From positions 1 to 19,699 of the forward strand of contig DIKC01000014.1 of assembly GCA_002421565.1 (NCBI GenBank): a stretch of 19,699 nt of DNA, read 5' to 3'. Source of the stretch: Desulfobulbaceae bacterium UBA5628. Its GTDB lineage: Bacteria > Desulfobacterota > Desulfobulbia > Desulfobulbales > Desulfurivibrionaceae. The number at the start of each line of letters is the position of its first letter. The stretch's first letter is position 1. A program made the position numbers and the translations under genes. The notes under the pieces are model-generated. The model ran no database searches. It saw only the letters and a program-made list of their open reading frames with translations, and was not told where the DNA came from. Below, in pieces: positions 7,400 through 15,194 of this stretch.

Positions 7400-8053
7400 T
7401 CAGGATGCGGTCAGGAGGGGAAGTAAATCGAGCGGGGTGTCAAGCAGGACGGCGGCGCCGCTTTCCCGCAGTTCCTCGGCGGTGCGGAAGCCCCAGAGGA
7501 CTCCCACCGGAAACATCCCGGCCCGGTTGGCGGTGAGCATGTCGATGCTGGTGTCGCCCAGGTAGAGAAAGGTGTCGGGCGGGATCGCCAGTTCCGTGGC
7601 CAGGGCCAGGGCTCCGGCCGGATCGGGCTTTTTCGGGATTTCCGGCCGCACCCCGCGCACTGCCCGAAAAGACCAGCGTCCCAGGAGGCTGGTCACCGCC
7701 TCTTGGGTGAAGTCATCCGGTTTGTTGGAAAGGATGACCAAGGGCAACCGGCGGGCGGTCAGGGCGTCGAGCAGTTCGGGGATCCCGGGGTATGGCCTGG
7801 TGTTTTGATGGCCGCAGGCCTGATAGGCGGCCCGCATGGCGGCCAGGGCCTTGGCCACCGTGGCTTCGTCGGTTTTGTCCGGCGGCAGGGTGCGCCGGAC
7901 CAGGGTTTCCATTCCGTCTCCGACAAAATAGCGATAAGCCTCCTTGGGGTGGGAGGGATAGCCCAGCCCGCTCAGGACGCTGTTCATCGAATCGGCCAGA
8001 TCGGTGAGGCTGTCGATCAGGGTGCCGTCCAGGTCGAAAAGAACCGCAGTCAC
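7400..8053 (-). CDS. HAD-family phosphatase, phosphoglycolate phosphatase-like
   Basis: This haloacid-dehalogenase superfamily phosphomonoesterase has 217 residues. Motif I is FDLDGTL, with nucleophile D7 and acid D9. A helical cap (about 18-85) follows, then motif II LSNK with S109. Motif III lysine is in PKKPDP (about 141-142). Motif IV GDTSIDM carries D167 and D171. Length, cap type and motifs fit the Gph/PpaX/Gph-like group, whose members clear 2-phosphoglycolate or similar small phosphates. The actual substrate cannot be read from sequence. The ATG overlaps the last codon and stop of the upstream receiver gene by 4 bp, so the two are translationally coupled. Transcription ends at the shared terminator near 7370. 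Confidence 0.87.
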   Translation of the reverse strand: MTAVLFDLDGTLIDSLTDLADSMNSVLSGLGYPSHPKEAYRYFVGDGMETLVRRTLPPDKTDEATVAKALAAMRAAYQACGHQNTRPYPGIPELLDALTARRLPLVILSNKPDDFTQEAVTSLLGRWSFRAVRGVRPEIPKKPDPAGALALATELAIPPDTFLYLGDTSIDMLTANRAGMFPVGVLWGFRTAEELRESGAAVLLDTPLDLLPLLTAS

Positions 8054-8496
8054 GGTTTGGCGGTCAGGGGTTGGAAGTGATTGATGATTCGTTGCCCGAC
8101 CGCCAGCCGCGCCTTCAACAGGGAAGGCTTGACCGGCTTGGTCAGGTAGTCGTCGGCCCCGCCCTCCAGGGCCGCAATCTGTTCTTCGATGCTGGTGCGG
8201 GCGCTGAACATCAACAAATAGACATAGGGTTCCGGCCGCTTTGCCCGCAGGCGCTGGCAGATCTGCATCCCGGTCAGGCCCGGCAGGTTCCAGTCAAGGA
8301 TGGCCAGCCGAATGGCGGGATTTTCCAGCAATTGTTGCCAGGCATCGTCGCCGTTTTCCACTTCCACCGGCCGATAGCCCCATTTGCCGAGAAAATTGCA
8401 CAAGCCCTTCCTGACCACCGGGTTGTCTTCGGCCACTAGCACCGTCGGGCGGGACTGATTATCCTTGAGGTTCTGGGGAGATGATGATTCGTTCAT
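8050..8496 (-). CDS. Stand-alone response-regulator receiver domain (CheY-like)
   Basis: This 148-residue protein is a single phosphoacceptor receiver domain with no output domain. The acidic pair is E23-D24 (VLVAEDN) and the phosphorylation site is D68 (LDWNLPGLTG). The switch residue position holds S98 (MFSAR), the lysine is K120 (LTKPV), and the gamma-turn loop is GADDY at 113-117. The disordered first 16 residues are rich in Ser/Asn/Gln. It would take phosphate from a histidine kinase not encoded here and act by protein contact. Its stop overlaps the HAD phosphatase start by 4 bp. The start has no clear Shine-Dalgarno; see the adjacent promoter candidate. Confidence 0.93.
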   Translation of the reverse strand: MNESSSPQNLKDNQSRPTVLVAEDNPVVRKGLCNFLGKWGYRPVEVENGDDAWQQLLENPAIRLAILDWNLPGLTGMQICQRLRAKRPEPYVYLLMFSARTSIEEQIAALEGGADDYLTKPVKPSLLKARLAVGQRIINHFQPLTAKP

Positions 8497-8503
8497 GGCC
8501 CCA

Positions 8504-8532
8504 ATATTAGCCTTAAATCAAGATTGCGGCAA
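8504..8532 (-). promoter_or_regulatory. Candidate promoter of the receiver/HAD pair
   Basis: On the minus strand, TTGCCG (8527-8532) and TAATAT (8504-8509) are separated by 17 bases. The predicted start falls within a few bases of the receiver ATG at 8496, so the transcript could be nearly leaderless. That would fit the missing ribosome-binding site. Confidence 0.4.
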
Positions 8533-8558
8533 GCGAAAAGCCTGCCTTCTCTTTCTAC

Positions 8559-8587
8559 TTGACGCCGGTCGGGAATGGCACTATCTT
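8559..8587 (+). promoter_or_regulatory. Candidate sigma70-type promoter of ppaC
   Basis: TTGACG (8559-8564) and TATCTT (8582-8587) are separated by exactly 17 bases, about 100 bases before the ppaC ATG. The leader that follows contains a small hairpin GCGGA-AATAA-TCCGC (8621-8635). The promoter lies back-to-back with the receiver-gene promoter candidate. Confidence 0.55.
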
Positions 8588-8686
8588 TCCCCCATTTTTA
8601 TGGCTGGTAAAATTTTGTTTGCGGAAATAATCCGCCATTTCGTATCCCTAATCGTTCGCAGTAAAACCCTAAAGGAGGAAGTTGCC

Positions 8687-9610
8687 ATGTCCGTCTATGT
8701 TGTTGGTCATTCAAGTCCCGACACCGATTCCGTCGCCGCTGCCATTGCCTTTGCCCATTACCTCAAGGCAACCGGCACCGACGCCGTGCCCGTGGCCCAG
8801 TCCGCCGAACTGAATCCCGAATCCAAGCTGGTGCTTGCGAAGTTCGGCCTGGCCGCCCCGGCCGCCTTCACCGATGCGGCCGGTAAGGACGTGGCCTTGG
8901 TCGATTTCAGCGATATCGCCCAGGCCCCGGCCAATATCAAGGAGGCCAACGTGGTGGCCATTGTCGACCATCACAAGATCGGCGACATCACCACCGGCGG
9001 CCCCATCTTCTTTTACGCCAAGCCGGTAGGCTGCACCTGCACCGTGCTCTATGAGATGTTCTCCACCAACAAGGTGGAGCTGCCCAAGAACATCGCTGGG
9101 GCCATGCTCGCCGCCATCTTGAGCGACACCGTCAACTTCAAGTCGCCCACCTGCACCGACGAGGACAAGGCCGCGGTCAAGGCTCTGACCGGAATCGCCG
9201 GGGTGACCGATACCGACGGCCTGTTCATGGAAATGCTCAAGGCCAAGTCGGCGGTTGACGGAGTGCCGATCAAAGACTTGATCTTCCGCGATTACAAGGA
9301 TTTCGATATGGGCGGCAAGAAGCTCGGCATCTGCCAGTTGGAACTGGCCACCCTTGACCAGGCGGCCGGGATCAAGGCCGACCTGATGAAGGGTCTGGAG
9401 GCGCTCAAGGGTGAAGGCCGCCATTCGGTGATCATGATGCTCACCGACGTGGTCAAGGAAGGTTCCGAGCTGCTGGTTTATTCCGACGAACCGGCCCTGA
9501 TTGAAAAGGCCTTTGGCGGCAAGCTCAGCAACAACACCATGTGGGTTGACGGGATGATGAGCCGCAAAAAGCAGACCGTGCCGCCCCTGCAAAAGGCGTT
9601 CGGCGCCTGA
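8687..9610 (+). CDS. ppaC: Manganese-dependent (family II) inorganic pyrophosphatase
   Basis: This cytoplasmic DHH-superfamily enzyme hydrolyses pyrophosphate to two phosphates, pulling biosynthetic and activation reactions forward. It has 307 residues, the usual length of the form without CBS domains. Metal and phosphate ligands are visible: H8, D12 and D14 in GHSSPDTDS, D73 in LVDFS, the DHH motif at 94-96 (VDHHK), and D147 in LSDTVNFKS. The DHHA2 C-terminal domain ends with the SRKKQT substrate-binding motif (R293-K294-K295). The ATG at 8687 follows an excellent AAAGGAGG site. A longer frame back to 8465 would overlap the divergent receiver gene and was rejected. Heavy use of AAG, GCC and AAC codons suggests strong expression. 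Own promoter and terminator indicate a single-gene unit. Confidence 0.96.
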   Translation: MSVYVVGHSSPDTDSVAAAIAFAHYLKATGTDAVPVAQSAELNPESKLVLAKFGLAAPAAFTDAAGKDVALVDFSDIAQAPANIKEANVVAIVDHHKIGDITTGGPIFFYAKPVGCTCTVLYEMFSTNKVELPKNIAGAMLAAILSDTVNFKSPTCTDEDKAAVKALTGIAGVTDTDGLFMEMLKAKSAVDGVPIKDLIFRDYKDFDMGGKKLGICQLELATLDQAAGIKADLMKGLEALKGEGRHSVIMMLTDVVKEGSELLVYSDEPALIEKAFGGKLSNNTMWVDGMMSRKKQTVPPLQKAFGA

Positions 9611-9644
9611 GTTTTTCTCCGGCGTTTAGTCGGTTTTATTTTGG

Positions 9645-9679
9645 CCCTGATCCGTTACTATGCGGATCAGGGTTTTTTT
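9645..9679 (+). terminator. Rho-independent terminator of ppaC
   Basis: A 10-bp perfect stem CCCTGATCCG/CGGATCAGGG with an 8-base loop (TTACTATG) is followed by seven T. It lies 34 bases after the ppaC stop and immediately before the end of the convergent rarA gene. Confidence 0.93.
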
Positions 9680-9680
9680 G

Positions 9681-11012
9681 TTACTCTTTTGGCGGGCGCC
9701 GTTGGGCCAGGATCCGCCGCCATTTGGCGAGCCGTTCCTTGATCAGGGCCTCGTAGCCCCGGTTGGTCGGCTGGTAGTAGCTCTCCCCGCGCAGTTGGTC
9801 AGGGAGGTGTTGCTGATCCACCAGGCCCAGGCGATCATCGTGGGCATACTGATACCCCTTGCCGTACTCCAGATCGCGCATCAGGCGGGTGGGGGCGTTG
9901 CGGAGATGGAGCGGCACCGGCAGGCTGCCGGTGCGGCGGATCACCTCTTTGACCCGGTTATAGGCGGTATAGCTGGCGTTGCTCTTGGGGGCGGTGGCCA
10001 GGTAAAGCACGGCTTGGGCCAGGGCCAGTTCTCCCTCGGGGCTGCCCAGGATGTGGTAGCTTTCCCGGGCGTTAAGGGTCATGGTCAGGGCCTGGGGGTC
10101 GGCGTTGCCGATGTCCTCGGAGGCGAAGCGGATCATTCGCCGGGCCAGATAAAGCGGCTCCTCGCCGGCCGCCAGCATCCGGGCCAGCCAGTAAAGCGCC
10201 CCGTCCGGGTCGCTGTCCCGCAGGCTTTTGTGGAGGGCGGAAATCAGGTTGTAATGCTCCTCGCCGGCCGCGTCGTAACGCAGGGTTTTCCGTTGCAGCG
10301 CCTCTTCCACCAGGGCCAGGTCGATAATCCCGCCCTGGCCTTCCTTTTTGTCCGCTCCGGCTAGGGCGGCGGCGATTTCCAGGCTGTTTAAGAGATTGCG
10401 GGCGTCGCCGTCGGCGATTGCCGCCAGATGGTCGGCCGCCTCATCGCTGATTTGCAGATTCAACTCCCCCAGCCCCTGTTCCCGGTCGTGCAGGGCTCGT
10501 TCCAGAATAGCGCGGAGATCCTCCGGGGTGAGGGGATTTAAGACCAGCACCCGGCAGCGGGAAAGGAGGGGGGCGATAACCTGGAAGGAGGGATTCTCGG
10601 TGGTGGCCCCGATCAGGGTGATCAGGCCGCTTTCCACATGGGGCAGAAAGGCGTCCTGCTGGCTTTTGTTGAAACGGTGGATTTCATCGACAAAGAGGAT
10701 GGTGGCGGCGCCCCCGGCCTGGCGCCGTTCTTCGGCCTGGGCCACGATCTCGCGGATTTCCTTGACCCCGGCCAGGACCGCCGAGAAGAAAACAAACTCC
10801 GCCCCGCTGGCGCGGGCCAGAATTCGGGCCAGGGTGGTTTTCCCGGTGCCGGGCGGACCCCAGAGCAGCAACGACGGCAGATAACGCTGGCGAAGGAGGC
10901 TGCTCAACAACTTGTCATCGGCCAGCAGATGGCGCTGGCCGATGAAGTCCTCCAGTCGTCCGGGCCGCATTCGTTCCGCCAGGGGAGCGGTGTTTTTGGT
11001 TTTTTTAGGCAT
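9681..11012 (-). CDS. rarA: Replication-associated recombination protein RarA (MgsA) AAA+ ATPase
   Basis: This AAA+ ATPase of the RarA/MgsA/WRNIP1 family acts at stalled replication forks and ssDNA gaps. The 443-residue product has Walker A GPPGTGKT at 52-59 and Walker B ILFVDEIHRFNKSQQDAF from 105. The family-diagnostic IGATTENPSFQ is at about 134-144. An arginine-rich SRCRV segment and the C-terminal tetramerisation region (SDPDGALYWLARML...IRFASEDIGNADP) follow. The N-terminal PLAERMRPGRLEDFIGQ is also typical. It is the last gene of a minus-strand operon, 7 bp after the PP2C phosphatase, an unusual partner set for rarA. Its 3' end abuts the ppaC terminator. Confidence 0.95.
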   Translation of the reverse strand: MPKKTKNTAPLAERMRPGRLEDFIGQRHLLADDKLLSSLLRQRYLPSLLLWGPPGTGKTTLARILARASGAEFVFFSAVLAGVKEIREIVAQAEERRQAGGAATILFVDEIHRFNKSQQDAFLPHVESGLITLIGATTENPSFQVIAPLLSRCRVLVLNPLTPEDLRAILERALHDREQGLGELNLQISDEAADHLAAIADGDARNLLNSLEIAAALAGADKKEGQGGIIDLALVEEALQRKTLRYDAAGEEHYNLISALHKSLRDSDPDGALYWLARMLAAGEEPLYLARRMIRFASEDIGNADPQALTMTLNARESYHILGSPEGELALAQAVLYLATAPKSNASYTAYNRVKEVIRRTGSLPVPLHLRNAPTRLMRDLEYGKGYQYAHDDRLGLVDQQHLPDQLRGESYYQPTNRGYEALIKERLAKWRRILAQRRPPKE

Positions 11013-11019
11013 GGCCGGT

Positions 11020-11790
11020 TTAAAGGAAAATCGCTACCGCGGTGATGTTGTCCCGTCCCCCGGCCTGATTGGCTTGGCTGATCAGGCGGTCGCAGGCCTC
11101 CTGGGGAGTGGCGGCCTGTTGCAGGATGGCGTGGATTTCCCGGTCGGGGAGCATCGACCAGAGGCCGTCCGAGCAGAGCAGCAAACGGTGGCCGGCGGTG
11201 ACGGACAGGGCATGATATTCCGGATCGTGGCGGAAGGGAAAGCCGATGGCCATGGTCACCACCGGCCGCTGCCGGGCCGGTTTTTCCGACCCTCCGGCCT
11301 CCTGGAGACGGGGGGCGAAGGCGACCCCGGCATGGTCGGTGGTCAGTTGCCGGAGTTCATGGCCGTCATCAAGATAGCAGCGGGCATCGCCGGCATGACA
11401 GATATGGAGCAGGTTGCGGTCGAGACGGGCCAGTACCAGGGTGCAGCCCATGCCCCGGTGATCGGGATTTTGGCCGGCGTCGGCGATTACCGTTTGATTG
11501 GCGTGGCGCACTCCCTGGATCAGGCTGTGGCGGGTCTCTTCCGGGTTGCCCTGCATTTGTCGCAGACGCTCCGGGGTGAAATATTCGACCAGGGCCTCGA
11601 TCGTCATCCGGCTGGCAACCTCGCCGGCATTGTGGCCTCCCATTCCGTCGGTCACCATGAACAGTCCCTGTTCCGGCAGGATCGCAAAACTGTCTTCGTT
11701 GTGTTCCCGCACCCGGCCGGTGTCGGTACGGCCGGCGGCCAGCAATTGCGGGCGGCGAAGTCCGAGTATTTTTTGGATGATGGCAAGCAT
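11020..11790 (-). CDS. PP2C-family Ser/Thr protein phosphatase
   Basis: This metal-dependent (Mn/Mg) phosphatase removes phosphate from Ser/Thr and is the natural antagonist of the neighbouring kinase. The 256-residue product shows the PP2C motif series: RTDTGRVREHNEDS with D33, VTDGMGGHNAGEVAS with D48-G49, and GMGCTLV near 120. HAGDARCYL, LCSDGLWSM with D208, and GGRDNITAVAI with D247 complete it. All metal-binding aspartates are present, so activity is expected. There is no transmembrane segment, although the first 15 residues are mildly hydrophobic. It starts 15 bp after the kinase stop and ends 7 bp before rarA. Bacterial PP2C/kinase/FHA trios are known from type VI secretion and cell-wall control, but no such genes are near. 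Confidence 0.94.
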   Translation of the reverse strand: MLAIIQKILGLRRPQLLAAGRTDTGRVREHNEDSFAILPEQGLFMVTDGMGGHNAGEVASRMTIEALVEYFTPERLRQMQGNPEETRHSLIQGVRHANQTVIADAGQNPDHRGMGCTLVLARLDRNLLHICHAGDARCYLDDGHELRQLTTDHAGVAFAPRLQEAGGSEKPARQRPVVTMAIGFPFRHDPEYHALSVTAGHRLLLCSDGLWSMLPDREIHAILQQAATPQEACDRLISQANQAGGRDNITAVAIFL

Positions 11791-11805
11791 GGCTGGCTGG
11801 GCGCC

Positions 11806-14262
11806 TTAAAATTCAAATTCCAGTTTGTAGATCAACATCCAGAGGATAATCGTCCCGTCCCGGCGACCGGCCAGGAAGGTGTGGGGCTTGGGGCCCTGGG
11901 CCAGGCTGTAGATGCCGCCGCCCCGGCCGTCCAAAGTGAGCAGGCAATCGCCGGACTCAATATCCCATACCTTGATCAGGTCATCTTCGCAACCGGAGAT
12001 CAGGGTGCGGCCGTCGGCCAGCACCAGGGCGGCGGTGATCGCTTCCTTGTGGGCCTTGATCGTTTTCAGGCAGCGGCCGGTTTCCCGCTCCCATATTTTC
12101 AGCAGCCGGTCCGGGCCGGCGGAGATGATTTTGCGGCCGTCCGGGGTCAAAGCCAGGGTGGTCACCGCCAGGGCGTGGGCCTCGATGATGCGGGCGCATT
12201 CCCGATCCTTTTGCCGCCAGAAGCGGATTTTGCCGTCTTCGCTGCCTGAAATCAGGTCGAGTTTACGATCCGGGAAGAGCAGCGAGCGGATCGCTCCCCC
12301 CTCCGCCACCGAGATCCCGGTGTCCGGGCCGGCGCCCAGTTTGCGCAGGGTGATGACCCCGTCGGCCCCGCCCGAGGCGAGGTATTTGCCGTCATCGCTG
12401 AAGGCAAGCGCGGTTATCTCGTTGGCATGGGTTTGTTCCTGGCCGACGGTTTTGCCCGACCGGGAAGAGAGCAGCCGCACCCCGCCGTCGCCCGCCCCCA
12501 CCGCCAGATGCTTGCCCTTGGCGCTGACCGCCATCACTTTGGCGGCCAATTCTTCTCCCTCGGTGATGTTTATTTTGGGGCCGTTGCTTAAATCGTGGAG
12601 CAGGAGATGGCCGTCCCGGTCGAGGGAGGCGATCCGGCGGCTGCCGGGGAGATGGGCCAGGCCGGTCACCGGGCCGCGATGGCCTTTGAGGGTGAAGAAG
12701 CGTTGCGCCTCCACCGCTCGTCCCTTGCGGCCCGCGGCCAGTAAAGCCTCGTAGGTCTGGTTGAAGAATTTTTCCTTGCGGAAGCCGATGTTGCCCCAGG
12801 CGGTCATCATAATCTCGTGGCAGGCCTGGTAGCGGCGATGGGCAAGGTGATCGGCGATATTGCGCTGAACCGAGAGATTGAGCTGCCCCTCCCGGAAAAT
12901 GTCCAGGGTCGCCCGGGGAACCGAAAGGCGGAATTCCGGGAGCAACCGGGCCAGGGGCTGGTCGTCCCGTCGCTCTTGGCCGGTCAGTTCCTTTTTTACT
13001 TCGCCGGTAAGCTCGTCCAGCCAGGGAATGGGGCGGGCCCGTTGCCGGGCCGCTTCGATCTGGCCCAGGAGGCGGGCGGGTCTGGCCCGCCCGAAGCGCC
13101 AGCGAAGCACCAGCATGTTGTAGACCGCCTCGGGCATGGTGTCGCTGATTTCCAGGGCCTGGTTGAGATAGCCGGCCGCGGTCTTGATTTTGCCCAGTTC
13201 CAGCAGTGATACCGCCCGGTTGTTGAGACTGTCGGCCCGCAGATCGAGCTGGCGCAGTTCGGCGTAAGGGCAGGGGGTTTTGAACATCTCCCGGTAAACG
13301 TCGTTGAGTTCGTGGCGCAGTTGCTCGAAATTACGATAGCGGTCGTCTGGGTCGGGGGCGACGCATTTTCGCAAAACCTCTTTGAGGGAGGCGGGCAGGA
13401 TGATCTCCCGGTTGGCGGGAACCGGGTCGGGAATCTTGCCGGGCCGGGAGTTGTCGCTGAAGGGCTTTTTGCCGCAGAACATCAGCCAGAGGCAGATGCC
13501 GAAGGAAAAAATGTCGGTTCGTTCATCCACCTGATGGGGGCTGTGAAACTGCTCCGGCGAGGCATAACCGGGGGTGCCGAGAAAGCCGACGGTCCTTTCC
13601 GTATCCGGATCGCCGGTTGCGGCAGGGGCGATTTTTCCTTTCTCTCCGGAGCTGGGGCCGGAGCCGGGACCGCGGCTGAGGAGGATGCCGAAATCGGTGA
13701 TCTTGATCAGGGAGTTTTTGGTTACCAGGATGTTCTGGGGTTTGATATCCCGATGAATGATCCCGTGGCTATGGGTGTGTTCCATTCCGTGGCAGAATTG
13801 GATGGCCAGGGAGAGGGCGGTGCGGGGGTTGCGGCAGCGGCCGAGCTGGATCCATTCGGCCAGATTGCCGCCGTCAACGTATTCGATGAAGATCAGGGGC
13901 ACCTGTTCCAGAGCCCGGACAAAATAGCAGGCCGCTACGTTGGGATGCATGGTCAGGCGGACCCAGTTGTCCGCCTCCTTAAGAATCCGCTGCATTCCCT
14001 GGCGGTCGGCCAGCACCTCCTGGCGGGGTACCTTGATCGCCATTTTGATCCGCCAGCCCAGATGTTCGCTGATGTAAACCCACCCCATGGCGCCGCTTAA
14101 GACCCGCTCGATCCGGTAGCGTTCCATCACCATCTGGCCCGGTTCCCAGGCCGGTATCGTGCCGATGGCCGCCGGGGTTGGGGATTGGCCGCCGGGGCTG
14201 GTCGGCTCGTTTTCAGGCGGGTCTGATTCACCCTTTAATTTGCGGAGAAAACGGGAGAACAT
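11806..14262 (-). CDS. Soluble Ser/Thr protein kinase with TPR-like middle and seven-repeat WD40 propeller
   Basis: This 818-residue Hanks-type kinase fusion has a Pro/Ser-rich lead (11-40) before the kinase domain (about 49-326). The catalytic lysine is K77 (MAIKVP), with H170-R171-D172 and N177 in HRDIKPQN, DFG at 190-192 and a SPE (APE-type) at 235-237. The glycine loop reads VLSGAMGWVY, so its first glycine is Leu55 while the two later ones remain. The activation segment is long (37 residues between DFG and GTPGY) and Gly/Pro/Ser-rich. A TPR-like helical stretch (about 345-390) leads to a helical linker. Seven WD40 units then close a full propeller up to the C-terminus (several with DG-IxxW endings). 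No membrane helix is seen, so it is likely cytosolic. The ATG at 14262 lies 8 bp after the FHA gene. An upstream in-frame ATG would place 54 non-conserved residues inside that gene. Confidence 0.92.
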   Translation of the reverse strand: MFSRFLRKLKGESDPPENEPTSPGGQSPTPAAIGTIPAWEPGQMVMERYRIERVLSGAMGWVYISEHLGWRIKMAIKVPRQEVLADRQGMQRILKEADNWVRLTMHPNVAACYFVRALEQVPLIFIEYVDGGNLAEWIQLGRCRNPRTALSLAIQFCHGMEHTHSHGIIHRDIKPQNILVTKNSLIKITDFGILLSRGPGSGPSSGEKGKIAPAATGDPDTERTVGFLGTPGYASPEQFHSPHQVDERTDIFSFGICLWLMFCGKKPFSDNSRPGKIPDPVPANREIILPASLKEVLRKCVAPDPDDRYRNFEQLRHELNDVYREMFKTPCPYAELRQLDLRADSLNNRAVSLLELGKIKTAAGYLNQALEISDTMPEAVYNMLVLRWRFGRARPARLLGQIEAARQRARPIPWLDELTGEVKKELTGQERRDDQPLARLLPEFRLSVPRATLDIFREGQLNLSVQRNIADHLAHRRYQACHEIMMTAWGNIGFRKEKFFNQTYEALLAAGRKGRAVEAQRFFTLKGHRGPVTGLAHLPGSRRIASLDRDGHLLLHDLSNGPKINITEGEELAAKVMAVSAKGKHLAVGAGDGGVRLLSSRSGKTVGQEQTHANEITALAFSDDGKYLASGGADGVITLRKLGAGPDTGISVAEGGAIRSLLFPDRKLDLISGSEDGKIRFWRQKDRECARIIEAHALAVTTLALTPDGRKIISAGPDRLLKIWERETGRCLKTIKAHKEAITAALVLADGRTLISGCEDDLIKVWDIESGDCLLTLDGRGGGIYSLAQGPKPHTFLAGRRDGTIILWMLIYKLEFEF

Positions 14263-14270
14263 CGGGGCTT

Positions 14271-15008
14271 TCAGGTGAACCTGATTTTGACCCGGCCGAT
14301 TTCGATCAGGTCGCCGGGCCGGAGGGGGCATTCTCTTTTGATGGTAAGGCCGTTTAGGCGGGTCGAAATCCACGATCGTTGGGGTACGATGTTGAAGCGG
14401 TTCTTGCCGGCCACGATGAAGCACTGACTGGCAGCCACCAGGAAACCGGCGATCACCAGATCGCAGGAAAGATTTTTGCCGATTTTGATGCTGGTGCGGC
14501 CCTTGAGGGAGAGTTCCGGCGGTTTGGCTGTTCCCTGAATCACGGTAAGCTTGTGTTCGCTGAGGGCCGCGTAATCGTCATCCGGTCGGTTCTTGGCCGG
14601 GGAGGAACCGACGAAAACGGTCTCTTCGTCCAGATCCGGGGTGACCGCCCTGGCCCGGGCGCGGCGCTCGTCGGCAAGAGGGCCGGCGGCCAGGCGGAAT
14701 TTGCCGAGATAGATGAGTTCATCGCCGCTGATCGGGACGGCGCCGGTGATCCGTTCGCCATTGACCATCACCCCGTTGGTGCTTTTAAGATCGCTGAGCA
14801 GGATCAGGCCTTTCTGCTTTTCGATCACCGCATGGAGCCGGGAAATGGCGGTGTTGTCGATGACCACGTCCGCTTCCCGGCCCCGGCCGATGGTCAGCCT
14901 GCTTCCTTCCGGCAGGCTGAAGCGGGCGATCTCCCGGTTATGGAGGATAATGGTCCATTGCTCGGGGCCGGAGGCGTCGTCCGGGGAAATGAGCTGGCTT
15001 TCGGTCAT
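14271..15008 (-). CDS. Double forkhead-associated (FHA) domain protein
   Basis: This is a 245-residue phosphothreonine-reader protein. The first FHA domain (about residues 20-115) is canonical: LTIGRGREADVVIDNTAISRLHAVIE followed by LKSTNGVMVNG. It retains the Gly-Arg, Ser-Arg-x-His and Asn-Gly residues used for pThr binding. A charged linker with an ETVFVG segment follows; such TxxF threonines can be kinase targets in FHA partners (inference). The second domain (about 150-245) keeps the FHA outline (IKIGKNLSCDLVIAG...NGLTIK) but has AASQCF in place of S-R-x-H, so it may have lost phosphopeptide binding. The ATG at 15008 follows GAGGG. A TTG five codons upstream is a weaker alternative. First gene of the operon with the kinase, phosphatase and rarA. 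Confidence 0.9.
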   Translation of the reverse strand: MTESQLISPDDASGPEQWTIILHNREIARFSLPEGSRLTIGRGREADVVIDNTAISRLHAVIEKQKGLILLSDLKSTNGVMVNGERITGAVPISGDELIYLGKFRLAAGPLADERRARARAVTPDLDEETVFVGSSPAKNRPDDDYAALSEHKLTVIQGTAKPPELSLKGRTSIKIGKNLSCDLVIAGFLVAASQCFIVAGKNRFNIVPQRSWISTRLNGLTIKRECPLRPGDLIEIGRVKIRFT

Positions 15009-15194
15009 GGCGGGCGCCCTCAAAAGCTGTTCTTACGGGATGATGGGAAACTTTTTCACCGTAACACAACTTTTTTTCAGCGCATAACAAAAAAGCGCGG
15101 TCAGGGATTTTGTGATATTTTTTGTATATTTCGGCAAGATATTGTAACTTGCTTGTCGGATGCTTATTTCAGGCAATAAGGCGATGCGATCTTT
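15009..15194. promoter_or_regulatory. Divergent intergenic region between the FHA operon and the HDOD gene
   Basis: This 186-bp gap is clearly more AT-rich than its flanks (tracts of A and T between 15050 and 15145) and must carry two divergent promoters. No convincing -35/-10 pair was found for either direction. GCGC/GCGC with an 11-base spacer is present around 15080-15098. Confidence 0.45.

Noticed and set aside
8711..9592. 293-codon minus-strand open frame antisense to ppaC
   Set aside because: It is opposite a complete family II pyrophosphatase with all catalytic motifs. It has no ribosome-binding site and no known family.
9645..9679. Possible operator or attachment site from the 10-bp inverted repeat
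   Set aside because: The perfect stem followed by seven T directly after ppaC is fully explained as a Rho-independent terminator.
10912..12249. Long plus-strand open frame antisense to PP2C and the kinase
   Set aside because: Both minus-strand genes show full family motifs. The plus frame spans two genes and has no recognisable domain.
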